A stretch of 64,000 bases of DNA. Source: Manduca sexta (Eukaryota; Arthropoda; Insecta; Lepidoptera; Sphingidae). Positions 11,792 to 25,100 of the stretch are shown here, piece after piece (positions within the stretch are counted from its first letter, which is position 1; every line of letters starts with the position of its first letter). The DNA is taken from assembly GCF_014839805.1 (NCBI RefSeq), contig NC_051141.1:13834777-13898776 (forward strand), read 5' to 3'. Under the pieces are notes generated by a model that was given only the letters and a program-made list of their open reading frames with translations, was not told where the DNA came from and made no database searches. The translations under genes and the position numbers were made by a program.

Positions 11792-13030
11792 AGACGTGGG
11801 CACATACTCTGATAACAAGTATTACCTAGACATAGTTGATAGTACTTTACTTTTACCGGATTTAGGACCTTCATAATAAATAAAAACTTAAATACTATTT
11901 TAACATTTTAAAATCGCAAACCACTTTATTATGGCGTATTTAAAAAATTGGAATTGCTATCAACCTTCAACAATACGAGTGATACCCTGAAGAATTTAGT
12001 AAACACGTAAAACTCGTTAACACCGCATTGTTTAGCTGCTTCATTGGTGTCAGCGCGAGGGTCTCGCTCGAAAAACTCGAAAACCTTCGATGGCCGAGCT
12101 TATCATGGCATCACATCAAGCCTCACGGGTGTTGTAGGTAGATAGGGAAGATCGCGATCAGCACCGGCGCCTGCCCCGGTCAAAGCCCTGGGCGGCGGGA
12201 CGGTGCGGCCCATGCGTTTGATATTTTTGAGCCTTTCTTATCGTATAATAATAATAAATCTTTATTTGGAATAAATAATACAGTTTATTTTTTAAATACA
12301 ATATTCGAAAATATCTGCATTAGTTGGGTAACTGTGTCGCAGATATTAACGCCGTTATGTTTTGGATGTGTGCGTGCGTAGGTCAAAATTAGGTATCGCT
12401 ATGAATGTTTATGAATGACTTGATTTATTAATAAAAATCTTTCGCATTGTCTGCGTGTTCTATTTTTTAGGCTCAATAGGACTGAATTCTTTGAAAAAAA
12501 TCGTTATTTTTTATTTCGTTAATCGTCTACACTACCGTTTCTGAACCTCTTGTAAAAAATTGGCTACACTTTGAAAAAACACCCTGTAGTTCATATATAA
12601 ATAAATAAAATAAATTACGTAGAAAAATATAGCGAAAGTGTGAATTGACTGCCATAAAATGGACTCTCGTTTTCACGGAAAGTCTGAACAGCCAATTTGT
12701 GGCGTATTATTTTTTCCTGACCCATGAAAAGTATTATAAAAAAAATCTATCATCGTGCGATAGTGTGCTCAAGTTTGTCAGCTATTATACCCCAATAATT
12801 ATAGTATGCACTACTAGACGCTCTCTAATCTCTTTAAAAAAATATATTCAAAAGTTCCATTGTTTCCCATGGGTACAAATTACCAGGACATAAAAATAGC
12901 CTGTCCAAATTCAGGAATCCCCTATACCGAATTTCATCTAATACCTTTAAATTTTTTCTGTTTACTCTTTTTTTATAAACATGCAAACATTTCCACAAAC
13001 TTTCGTTCTCCTAATATAAGTATGATAGTA
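11792..13030. other. 3' flank of trol, includes a short GC-rich block
   Basis: 12040-12230 is unusually GC-rich (GCCCTGGGCGGCGGGACGG) without a frame or RNA gene I can name. 12840-12960 carries a degraded segment with GAATTTCATCTAATACC resembling the interior of the Helitron-like family, in minus sense. The rest may be trol 3' UTR. Confidence 0.4.
12510..12515 (-). terminator. Weak candidate polyadenylation signal for trol
   Basis: AATAAA on the minus strand about 520 bp past the stop codon, in AT-rich DNA where such hexamers occur by chance. Others occur nearer 12430 and 12265. Confidence 0.2.
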
Positions 13031-13037
13031 AGATAGA

Positions 13038-13186
13038 TTACTTTCTGCATCGCTGTGCGTTTCTGCCGGCGACAGCGACCTGGCCGATTTTGAGTCCGCG
13101 GCTCGTGCCCATCAGCTCCACCTGCTCGATACAGCCCGACAGTCCCGGGTAGTTGTTCAGCACGTTCAGAGCGTCTGGTATGCCAC
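13038..13186 (-). CDS. trol: trol last coding exon: LamG3 end and stop codon
   Basis: [20 protein letters not shown] is the terminal LamG motif, and the protein ends NAQRCRK followed by TAA. The 3' UTR runs to lower coordinates. Its end is not clear; one AATAAA on the minus strand lies near 12510. Confidence 0.95.
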
Positions 13187-16100
13187 CTGGAATTGACAAA
13201 ACGCGCCTCAGAATTTATATAAAGAATTACATAATTGGAATATTACAATACTTTAATGTAATATTGCTTTTATTACTGTTTATAGGCAGTTGTATCGCTT
13301 ATCAGTAGGCGAGCGGCATGCGAGTTGTTCGTGGCGTTGTTTATGTATATAAGATTGTTATTAATTATTAACTGTAATGCAAAAAACTTGCATGCATTTG
13401 TTTTTTGTGCGTGTTTTACTATTATTTATAATTATATATAAGGTTATACGGGGTCATTTTAATATTGCGTTACTAAATGAAACCATATAGTTATCTACTT
13501 GGATATAACACTTTACAATAAGTTACTTGAGCCGTCGATGTAAAATAAAAAGTGTAAGTTTCGAATAAAATAAATATTAATAAAAAGTAATTTTAATATT
13601 ACGCGTCCTAATACCACTACTCTAAGAGAATTCGTTACAGCGGCATCATCATACTTTCAGTCAGAAATACACTTATTCGCATGAAACTACAAAATGATAA
13701 AATAATTAGAAAAGTAAAACTTAGATTTTTGGAAAAAAATATTCGTTATTAATGGATGATTTTTGGTGTCAATCAATGTCAATGTCAGCAAAGGTGAAGA
13801 CGAGTATGTGGTTTCATTTAGTAACGCAATGTCAAAATTACACTGTATATTGGATATCAATGGCATATTGTTATGCTTAAAGTTAGATATTTGGGTTTTT
13901 CTGCTCAGTATAAGCCCGTAGTCTGGAATTTATGCCCGATATGGCGATAGGCTCGCCCCCTATCACATCATGGGACGGAACACGCTTGGCGAAAATTAGG
14001 TGCCCTGGTTGCGCCTCTGCATACCCCTCCGGGGATGAATGCGTGATGTTTTGTGTGTGTGTGTGTAAAGTTAGACCGCAGTTTGACTCGCATGACGAGC
14101 GCCTCCGAATGCTACGCAGTCCTTTGTACTTCAAAGTTTAGGCGCCATTATTTCTACTGTTTATGTGTAGTCGAATCGCTCACCATGAAGCGCACCTTTT
14201 TTGTTAATGTATTCTATAACAGGTGGCGAACAGGACAACCGCCTAGAACCTCGCGCTCCGAGGACGTCGCGCTCGCGAGGGGCACAAAATAAAGACCATT
14301 ACTATCCTTCAGCAATCGGGTAAAAAGCCCTCGCCAGGACCTGCTGCCAGTCACAACAGTAAAGGCGCCACTGTAGATAAAATACCAGGGCCCTTATTCT
14401 GTATGATAGTGTAAACGCGTAACGCGGCCGTGTCATGTTATCTCAGAGAAATGTGCATGGAATGGTATTCTGTAAGTCAAATTTCTATAGTCCTAAACAT
14501 GATGCGTTGTGTTACGTGCTTGTTACGCACTGTCACAATAACGTGCGGGATAGAGAATAAGGCCCCAGTAATTCACTCACCAATGTAAATATTGGAATCA
14601 GCGTTCATGACACTCGTTATGCCAGTTGAGTCGCCCGTGTTCGTGTACCCGTCCACCGACAGCGACACGTGCTTGTCCTCGTAGAACTTCACTATGATCT
14701 GCAAACAACATGTTATATGATAATGTTGTCTTCTGTGAGCAGTACCAGTTACCTGCCAGCCCGAGCTGGCTTCTTTGCTTTACCTGGTACTTTCTTTTTA
14801 TTAATTTGATTACCAATTTAGAATGTCCGAAGTTATATGATTGATTAAATTTCGTAACAATCTATTTATATAACTTGTTTTAGCGTAAATAAGTGCAATT
14901 TTGTTCGTTTACGTGATAGAGTATTTTATTTATTTATTTTATAGTATGGGCTAATATGGTAATATAGGATAATTCATGATTTTCTGTGTACATACATTAA
15001 TACAATTATTTTACGAATTTTATAGCAGTTTTTTATATTATAATTTTCAACCGACGTTTCGAAGACTGCAGCCTTCATGATCACCAGTGGAAACTGAGTT
15101 GTTGAACATCCAGACAGTCAAAGTTACAATATCTACCTACATTGTACAACTCAAATTTTATTATAAATAATAATGTTTATAATTTATGGACTTTACTCAA
15201 GCCAGACAATAACTAAAATTTCTATGAGTTTGAATTAATATAGTTAGGTAAATACATTTACATCATCGTAGACGTAACCGTGATCATATGAGACAATAAG
15301 CGTTCTCTGTGCGTACCTGATGGCGTTCACCGTCATTGACCAGGACAGAGTCGATCAGAATGTTCGACATGCCGCTGCCCATGTCCCACTCGAGTTCTAC
15401 GTAACCATCCACCACTGCAACCAGAACAATTCATTATTATCCTTACCATAATATGTGGATAATAATTATGCGGAAATTTTATATAAGTTATCCCAATAAT
15501 TCAACGCAACATACATACAAAACAATAGATTTGTGTTTAATTCAGGTGGAGATGGGGTCTCTGCCTCGTCCCTCGCCTGAGTACGGCCGTGGTTGAACAA
15601 TAGTAGTTGCATTAACATGTTACCTCGCAGCAGCACGTAGTCGCCGGTGCCGATGGTCGCGTTCACCTCCCGCTGGTAGAGCAGCACGCCGTCGTTGTAG
15701 GTGTGGATGGCGAGCGCGATCAGCGCCGGCTCCATGTGCAGGATGTCGTAGCGCAGCAGCCGCGACGGCAGCTCTATGTATCCGTTGCCGTTGAACCCGA
15801 CGCTCTCCAACAGTTCCAGAGCTAAAAACATTTTTCTTTAAATGCAAACTCATCGAATTCGCGTGATTCATAAAAAACAATCAGTAGTCACTATCCCACA
15901 TTTTTTTATATTCAATGAATTTTCTATTCTCTATCAAATTGAATGACAAATATACCGTTAGTTATTAATTTCAGTAAAATGGTAGGTTGTGTTATACACT
16001 GCTAAGGTATTGATTACTCACGCATCTGACAGGAAGCACCGGCGAAACCGAGCGGGCAGTCGCAGGTGTGGTTCATGCGGTTCCTGAGGTCCGGGCGACA

Positions 16101-19100
16101 GATGCCCCCGTTGCGGCAGGGTCGATGGGAGCAAGGGTCCGTGGGCGTCATCCGCGAAGAGATTATCGGCAACGCGAGACGAGTCTCACATTTCCTTCCG
16201 GTAAACTCGGGCGGGCACACGCACGTTGTGGAGTCGTTGGGACAAGTACCATCGTTGTAGCACTGACAGCCGACGTCAGTCTGTTCACAATACCAAGAAT
16301 ACGGGCGTTTACAATAAGAGATAGATATATAAATTTATTTTAAAATAAAGTCCATGCTAAATAGAGTATTATTTTAAGTGAGTATCCATTTGTTGTATTG
16401 CGCAGGAATCCTATGAGACGAATTAAAATTCTCTATATACATAATATTAATAAGAGCACGTAAGTGAACTAGATGCCTAAGTAGCACAGTTCGAATAATA
16501 TAGATGTTAATATGAACTCAACAAACTGTATTCGAAACAGAACCAGCACATTACGACGTGGTTAAGTTGGCGCCGAGCGACTCTTGCTCATTGCGTCAAA
16601 CCGATACTGTGCTGAAGTATAGCAACGAATCTTACATCGGGTATATCGCCGCGTTCGTAATTACTGCACTCACGCACGTTGGCGGACTGGATCGAAGAGT
16701 TCACGATGTCAACAGCCAGTCTGTTTATCATCACCTGAAACAAAATCAAATGTTATAATTCCTATATGATTTGTCAGGAGTATTGCAGCACAGCTGTACG
16801 GAATTAGATGATTTTTGGCACATGGACAGACATAACCTAGTTTAACATGTAGGTTATTAATTCTAGTAATTTTCCTCGTAGTAAATATTTTATTTTTTTA
16901 GATAAATGGCGCTGGCTTCATCTATGGATGTATTTATGGTGCTATGGATTCCTATAGTGATTTAGGAACTTGTAACGGGAATGAACACCTAGTGTAAACG
17001 ATGTATTATACTACTCCATGGCTGAGGACGGGGTTTGAGGTTTTTTTATCCAGAGGTTTTCGGCTTTATTCACTAGCTAGGCCTAGCGCAAATTGACTGA
17101 CTTTACATCCTTCAATGATTATTCTTGTATTTTTAGGTGAAAATATTAATACCCCATATTATAATTATTGGAAGACCAGCGTATTGCCAATTTTCGCATA
17201 AATGGTTTATAGACTTCATTTTTTCCAGAATCATAAATATTTGTGTGGAAAAAGCTCAGATGGACGAACAACGGTTAACGTCATGAAGTGATACAATATA
17301 GGCTATTTTCTAGACTTAAAAAACGTAGGTTCCTGGTAATTTTTTTAAACTAATAATATAATTGTACAATCACCGAGACCTAATTGAAGGTTTGATGTGA
17401 TATTAATACTTACATCTCTAATGCAACCGCTGAATCCTCCAGTGACGCCCGTGTTGTTATTGAGCACGATAGAGTCATCGACGCCGCCGACGAACATTGG
17501 CGTTTCGAATTTCAGGGTCTATCGAAATAATACGTAAGATTAATTTGTAGAATGAATGTGAAATGTAATCAAAAGTATCCTTGCAACTAATATTGCATGG
17601 ATGCAATTTAATTTTGTACCGTCAACACCAAAACTGGCTTTAAACTTTGTACAGAAACGCACCTCGGAAGGTCTGTCCAGCCTTCGTTCGTAGATGGGTT
17701 GATTGCTGATCTTGAGCGACACGGAGCCGCCGAAGCGTGCGACGTGAACGTCAGTCCATTCATTCGCTGGCAATGTCCTGTTGCTGGTCAGGACCACTGG
17801 GTTGCTTCCTATAATAAAGTAAACTTTTACTGTGTTTCCGAGATTTTTTATTACGTCGCATACGGTAAAGATTGTTAAGATATTAGAAACAAACTTTGTT
17901 TGTGAACAGTTTCCCTAGTTATCCTTTTGAACCCACGATGTAATCTATCACACCACACCATCGAGTTTCCACGATGAAAGAGTACCAAATAGTTCAGTTT
18001 TATATTTATAGTAGGCGATTAGGGATGCTTACTATATAGGTTAATTAAGATCGATTATCGATAAGAATGTCAACTCACCTCCGCCGAGGTCGTAACGGAA
18101 CTCTAGTCTTCCATTTCGGACCGCTAGGGATGTGAAGCCGCCGTAACCTCGCGAGGACTCCGCGCAGTACATTATGATGCCGTCAGCGACAGGTTGGGTG
18201 GGTTTCACTTTCATCGACATGTTTAGTAAGCGGGATGTAACTGGCGGTTTGATCGCCAAGTACGCGCTGCCCGTGAAGGCTGGGTACTCGATCGACTGTC
18301 TTACTTCGCAGCTGTTTAAATAATAATATTTTTTTTAGATAATCAATTTCGTAAAATTGTTAAGGTAAATTGAGGGTAATCTATACGTACTGTATAAAGC
18401 TGAAGAGTTTGTTCATTTATTTGTTTCAACGCAGTAATCTTATCTCAATTATTGGTTCGAATTGAAAAATTCTTTTAGTGTTGGAGAGCCCATTTATCAA
18501 GAAAGGTTTTATTATAGCAATAGGAGCAGAACATCAATTAAAAATATTACAAAAAGGGGAAAATTATTCCTCATAGGGGTCACGTAAAGGGTTGAAGTTA
18601 TAACAATCATGTATGACAGAATTGTTCCTAAAGTTCCAGCAATTATATTATGTACATATATATCTGTTTATGACCACTTGGAGCGACACCCACCCTGCTT
18701 CTGATAACTATAACATTTAGTTTCACAAGGATACTTACTTTTTGCCGGTATAAGCGACGGGGCATGCGCACTTGTATCCGTCGACGGTGTCGGCGCACTT
18801 GCCCGGGCCGCAGAGTCCGGGCCGGCACGCCTCACCGGTGCGGTCGCAGTTCAACCCGGCGAAACCGGGCGCACATATGCACATGTACCCGAGTTCATTG
18901 CGCGCCTCCTGGTCATTGCACGGTCGTCATGAGTTTGACAGTTAAGTGTAAAGAAATGCTTATGTAATTTATATCAGTTTAGTTCTGTGCAGAGAGACGG
19001 TTTGTTTTTATTTAAAATGATCTACAGTGAATTAATCACTTCTAGCTGAATTTTGGCCAAAGCAGCCAATTTTAACAGAGATCAGCTAGGCACGCGGGAA

Positions 19101-22100
19101 ACAGCGCACAAGTGTATGCGCAATACACAGGTGCACTCTATGGCCCTGATACAATTTTATTACTTTCAACATATAAAAGTGAAATGGAATAACTTCCGTC
19201 TACGTCTTACGTCTAGTGGAATATATTACCTGACAAACGCCGCTGTTGAGGCACAGGTTGGGCGAGCACGAGTCACAGCCGCTGACGCGGTACTGCTCCA
19301 GGTTGTCTAGCATTATGTTCTTCTCTTCGCGGCCCAGTATCAGCATGCTCACGCAACCCACAAAACTAGAACAATGGTTTCATAATGGCATACATTTTCC
19401 AAATACAAGGTGTAAAACCCTCATGGTGACTCATGACAATGTTGGGTTGAATTAGGCCATTATTTATAATTCATATTTATTATTTATGGTACAGTCAAGA
19501 CTTCTAATACCTGGACTTTGGGCATGGTTCTGTCTAAAACGCCGGTATTCATAAGTGCCACTTACCCAGAGGATCCGGCAAGTTCCGCGGGCAGTTGGTC
19601 GAAGTCTGGCACGCCACCGATGTACATTGGTTGCTCCAGTTCAAGCAAAGTCCACTGCTCGGCAAAATCTCTGTTGAACGGTCCGGTGTTGTCCACGTCC
19701 ATGGTCACTGTAATTACCCAATTAGTTTAAAAATCAAAATTGATATTTGGATCGATTAAGCTAAATAAATTGAAAGGAGTGATGTAGTTGTTTATTCTTA
19801 ATTATTAACATAATGGCAATGAAATACACAGGAAACTCACATCTGGAATTGGTCCTGCTGATGCGGATTGTGTGCCACGCGTTGAGTACCAGCGGTCGGT
19901 CGCCCTCCACGGATATCGAACCCGCTCCAGAATCCATCGAGAATCGCGGGATGCCGTCCATCAACGACAGCGCAATGAAGTCGCCGGTCCTGCCTGCGTT
20001 TTGGCTGTTGTACAGGATCAGTCCGTCGCGATCTGTAAAATTGTATGAAGTTAATAGTTTAATCATAATACTGATTACTGACATGTTATAAGAATACAAC
20101 TATAATATATTTTTCATCCTATGCTGTAACAGTCAACTTGATTATTTCAACGTAGATCTGGCACTCTGAATTACTCAATATCTTACCAGCTGGTCTGAAC
20201 GATATTTCGATGTCGAACTGTTTGTAAGCGTCCTTGAGAGAGGGCAGAGAGAGCCAAGCGGAGCCGTCGAACCTGGGCACCACGCCCTCCACGCGCAGCA
20301 CGGCGCGCGACTCGACAGTGGTGATGTAGTTTGTGGCGCGGCACACGTAGATGCCCGCGTCGGCTTCCGTCACACGTTCCAGGTGGAGAATCGGCTGCAA
20401 TAACATAAATTAACTGTCATTCCGGGTTCAGCTTTGTATATCGGATTTCGAACAGGCATAATTGTGTCGACTGGCGAGGCATAATCATCATTTATACTGC
20501 ATCTGCTTCAACTGAACAGTATATCGTGTTACACCGTGTGCATTTTGAATATATATCGCAGTAAACAATAAAATTCATAGAGCGTTTTGATAGAAGCGTA
20601 ATAAAAATACGCAATAGAAGATAATGCACAATTGATGAATGACTTCCTCGATTGCATAGTTGTACTGCATGCACAGTACCATTATTCCAATCGAAGATCT
20701 CGGGATTAAATCCCGGGTCGGCCGAAGTATTGTTGACTTTTAATCTCAGTATCAGTTCATAGTCTAAAAAGCGATAGTCTTGCCCTTGTCACATTATAGT
20801 CTGAACCACACAAGGAGAAACGAGGGTGCCTCAATTGCACCTCTGCCTATACCTACGGATACAGAGGCGTGATATATGTGAATGCGTGTTTGTTTAAAAT
20901 AAACCATCGCTCACTTGGTTAGATCTGACGTCGGCTGGTAACGGGGTGAACTCCCTCTTCCACTCAACAGCGGCCGGTTCTTCAAGGTTGTGTCTGCACG
21001 GCAGGTCTACAGAGTCCGAGAGCCGCGCGGTGTACTCCGCCCACGGGCTGTCCCTATTGTCTGGGTATATCGGACCACTGCTACCTATAGATAATGCATA
21101 AGTCATAGTATTATATTTACACGTCCAACTGACTGATGGTATGGCATCATTGTAAGTAGTGCACAGAGTCTTCATTTAAATGCCAAAAGTTGTATTTTTG
21201 TAAAATGTAGGTAGATATTGTAACTGACTTCGCGGATGAACAACACCTCAGTCTCCCCCGTGATCATGTGCAAAGTTTTCGGAACGTCGGGAGAAAAGTA
21301 AAATATTAAAACCGCGATAATATCCGCAAAATTGTTTAATTTAAATGTCTAACATTCGCGTAAACATAAGAAATAATTATAGAAATTCTTCATGTTTAAA
21401 CGGCCGAAGGTTTGGTAACTAGTGTACACAAAGCTTGCCCGTGTTTCAGTAGCCAATATGATACGAGAAACAGGCTATCGATAATGTGTACAAGTCGCCT
21501 CTAATCTGAATGATATGATTCCACAAGTGTCAAAAGGCATACTGGATCCAGGAGCGTATTAATTTAATTTATGTTTATGCTAAAGTATATGAAAAAAAAA
21601 AACAGATCCATAATGACCACTGCTGTAAAAAATATTTTAAAAATTAAAAAAACCATGAGTATGTTCGACCGTATTCAAATAGAAAACAGAATAATAACGG
21701 TTAAGAAACTTACTTGGTTCGACTTCTAGATTAAAATCATCGTAATAAGTTCCATAGGGCCCTGTTGCTATGCAGCGGTAGATGCCCGCGTCGGACTCCT
21801 GTACGCCATTGATGATAAGCATTGCACCATCTCCATAAGTCTGCAGGAATAAATGTAATATTGTATACTTAATAATAATGTTTATTTATTTATTTATTTA
21901 TTTATTTACACTTTATTGTACACCATGGATAAAAATAATGTAAGAAGAAAAGAGAAAAAAGTACAAATGGCGGTCTTATCGCACAAGGCAATCTCTTACA
22001 GACAACCATGGGATGGATATAAGAGAAAACGGAATAATAAGGGGCAGCATAAGGCGTACGAAGGATATAACTAATTACTTACTTAAAGATAAGAAAAAAA

Positions 22101-25100
22101 GTACTATACACAAATACAAATACTATACATACGTATAAATAAATACAATTATTGCAAAAAAAAAAAAACAAACACATATACATAGATATAAAAATATAAA
22201 ATATATATATATATACCTAGTCTTGCCATAAATATTGTAATAAAGAAAAAAGAAAATTGTTAACTGCAAATAACATTTATTACTTTTACAGTGTGTCAGT
22301 TTAATACATAAATATAAAACAATTAAAAATATAAAAAGCTTATTCGAAGTGGTCTCCATTGGCTGCAATACAGTCCTTTAAACGATGAGGCCAGTTATCA
22401 ATAGAAGCACGCACTCTTTCCATGGGAAAATTCTTCACTGCCAATCGTATAGATTGTTTTAGGGACTCCAAATTATCATGGCGTTTAGAGCAAGCTGTAC
22501 TCTCTAAAACTGACCACAAATCATAATCCAGCGGATTAAGATCGGGACTAGACGACGGCCAGTCTTCAGCTCTGATGAAGTCCGAAACGTTCGATTCCAA
22601 CCAAGACTGCGTGGACCGAGCTTTATGACCCGGCGCCGAGTCTTGCTGGAAGGACCATACTTGGTTATTGAACATGGTGATGTTAAGGGGCTTAACTACC
22701 TTCTCAAGAATGGTATCTTGATACACTTGTGCCGATGTTTTGATACCTTTTTCACAAAAATATGGCTCAGTCACTCCTTCATAGCTAACACCCCACCAAA
22801 CCATCACTGAAGTCGGATAATGTCCACGTTGCACTCTGTCGACTAATTGGGAAGCTTCCTTAGAGCTTTGAGCATAAATACGGTCATTTTGTTTGTTAAA
22901 ATGTTGCTCAATTGTAAAAATTTTCTCATCCGTAAACAAAATTTTTCTGTGACCTCCCTTTGCGTACCGCTTCAGTAGTTGTTTCGATTTTACCACCCTA
23001 TTCTTCTTTAAATTATCAGTTAAGAAATGGCCAGTGCGTCTCTTATAGGCTGCAAGTCCTAAGTCATCTTTTAAAATACGCGACATGGTTCTAGGTGCTA
23101 TCTTCATTTCCCGAGATAAAATCTTTTGCTTTCGGACAGGATTTCTTCGAATTCTTTCCCTTACTGCTTTGACCACCTTTTTCGTACGAACACTACGTGG
23201 ACGGCCAGATCTTTTTCTGTCACAAACAGAGGAGGTCTCATTGTACCTATTAATAGCCCGGTACACAAACATTTTACTAATACCAAGTGTATGGAGAGTT
23301 TTAAAAATTGCATTTGGCTCCATACCTACTTTGTGTAATGCTATCACAGCGATTCGGTTCTCTTTATCACCCCACACCATTTTAATATCGCAAAATATTT
23401 TACAATGTATTGGCGCCAAAATGAGAAAACACAATGAACAATCGTATAAAAATGACAGATTCGAAATTCAAATGTAATATTTTTTTATAATTAAGTGTAA
23501 CAGTATTTATGGCCAGACTAAGTATATATAAAAATGAAATAATAGACCTATACATTAGCAATGTCTTCATCTAACTTGAGATAATGCTCTTTTATCTGTT
23601 TTTTGAAGATAGGCAAAGATTTTGCCCTCCTCAACGTAACTGGCAGAGCATTCCAAAGTCGAGCAGCTTGTACAGTGAAAGAGCTATCGAAGAATCTGGT
23701 GGTATGCACTGGGATTTTCAGTCTTAAATTCTCCGATGACCTCAAGGATCTAGAATGTGTATCATTAAGGAATTCAAAACGATTTTTGAGATATGGGGGT
23801 GAGAGAGGGTTAAAAAGTATTGTGTAAAGAAGAGAGAGAATATGAGTATTCCGACGAAGCCGTATAGGAAGCCACTTGAGCTTAGAGCGAAACTCGGATA
23901 CGTGATCATACTTGCGTAGTCCAAATATAAATCTTATACAAAAATTTTGAAGACGCTCAAGCTTATTCAATTGTCCCTCAGTAAGATCAAGATAACTGGC
24001 ATCCGCATAATCTAGGATGGGGAGTAGAAGGGATTGAGCTAGACATATTCTCGTGGTGATGGGTAGAAAATTACGCAATCTACGCAAGGCCCCAGCCGAG
24101 GCAAATAACTTCCTGCTCACCTCTTGGAGTTGAGGACCCCAAGAAAGAGATTTGTCAATGTATATCCCCAGATTTTTTACCGTGTCGCTATAGGGAATAC
24201 TTGTACCATTACAGGTCACGGGTGTTATAAGTGACCAGTTCAACTTGGATATCAACCTAGGGCTGCCGACAATAATGACCTGGGTTTTAGATGGATTTAT
24301 CACCAGTCCGTACTGCTTACTCCATTCACAAATGCTTCCAATGTCGTTATTAATTGCTAAGACAGCATCATTCACTTCATTGAGAGGAGCTTGGGAGTAT
24401 ATTTGGAGATCATCCGCATATAGATGGTAGGAAGAACTGATTATACGCGTGATAGAGTTAATAAATATGGAGAAGAGTAAGGGAGAAAGAACACTGCCTT
24501 GCGGTACGCCAGCAGATACGGAGCACCAGGACGAAGATTTTTCATCAACACATATCCGCTGCCGGCGTCCATCCAAGTAGCTATGGAACCAATCAATTGC
24601 AGTTGAGGAGATATTAAGTGAAGATAACACGGAAAGGAGCACATCGAAATCAACCGTATTAAAAGCATTGCTGAAGTCAAGCAGGGCTAAGACTGTCAGT
24701 TTGCCTTGATCCATGGCCGATCGAATATCATCCGTAATATGAGTGAGGGTTGTAGTGGTACTGTGGACAGGGCGAAAACCGGATTGGAAGGGGTTAAGAA
24801 GTGAATTTTGATAGAGGTAATCAGAGAGTTGAGAATGAATTAAGCGCTCGAAAACTTTGGAAAGAAAAGGGAGGATAGAGATAGGACGGAAGTCGGTTTA
24901 TATTTTGTTTCAAATAACTTGATCTAATTCTACATCATACAACAGGTTTTAAAACAGCCATTGCCGAGCATACGTTATGAAAATACGATTTAAGAACAGC
25001 TTCTTATTTTGACGTCAGTTTAAAAATAACATAATTCTTTACTCACTCTTGAGTCGACGTATTCGTTGGTTCCGTAACGTTCCCATTTAACGTTGACTCC

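Larger units (their letters stand above)
22216..23522 (-). mobile_element. Complete maT-type (DD37D) Tc1/mariner transposon, 1,307 bp
   Basis: Flanked by TA dinucleotides at 22214-22215 and 23523-23524. Terminal inverted repeats of about 25 bp: left begins CCTAGTCTTGCCATAAATA, right (complement) CTTAGTCTGGCCATAAATA. It encodes an uninterrupted transposase. It sits in the 3' UTR of the older LINE, itself in a trol intron. Confidence 0.93.
21881..24897 (-). mobile_element. 5'-truncated non-LTR retrotransposon (LINE), split by a maT transposon
   Basis: Minus-strand LINE. The body with reverse transcriptase is 23525-24897. The 3' UTR continues at 21881-22213, on the other side of the maT element, and ends in a TTTA-repeat tail (AAAT units in element sense, 21881-21909). 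The RT frame begins abruptly at DFRPIS directly after an in-frame stop, the usual 5' truncation of target-primed insertion. No target duplication was obvious. The clade looks CR1/jockey-like (uncertain). Confidence 0.85.

Noticed and set aside
15620..15880. Arg/Ala-rich minus-strand frame overlapping LamG3
   Set aside because: Out-of-frame shadow of GC-rich trol exon 61. The correct frame shows LamG motifs and phase-matched borders.
22123..22368. 81-codon minus-strand frame beyond the transposase
   Set aside because: Composed of poly-A/TA tract translation spanning the maT right end and LINE UTR. No protein character.
23085..23477. 130-codon plus-strand frame
   Set aside because: Antisense of the maT transposase, which shows all family motifs on the other strand.
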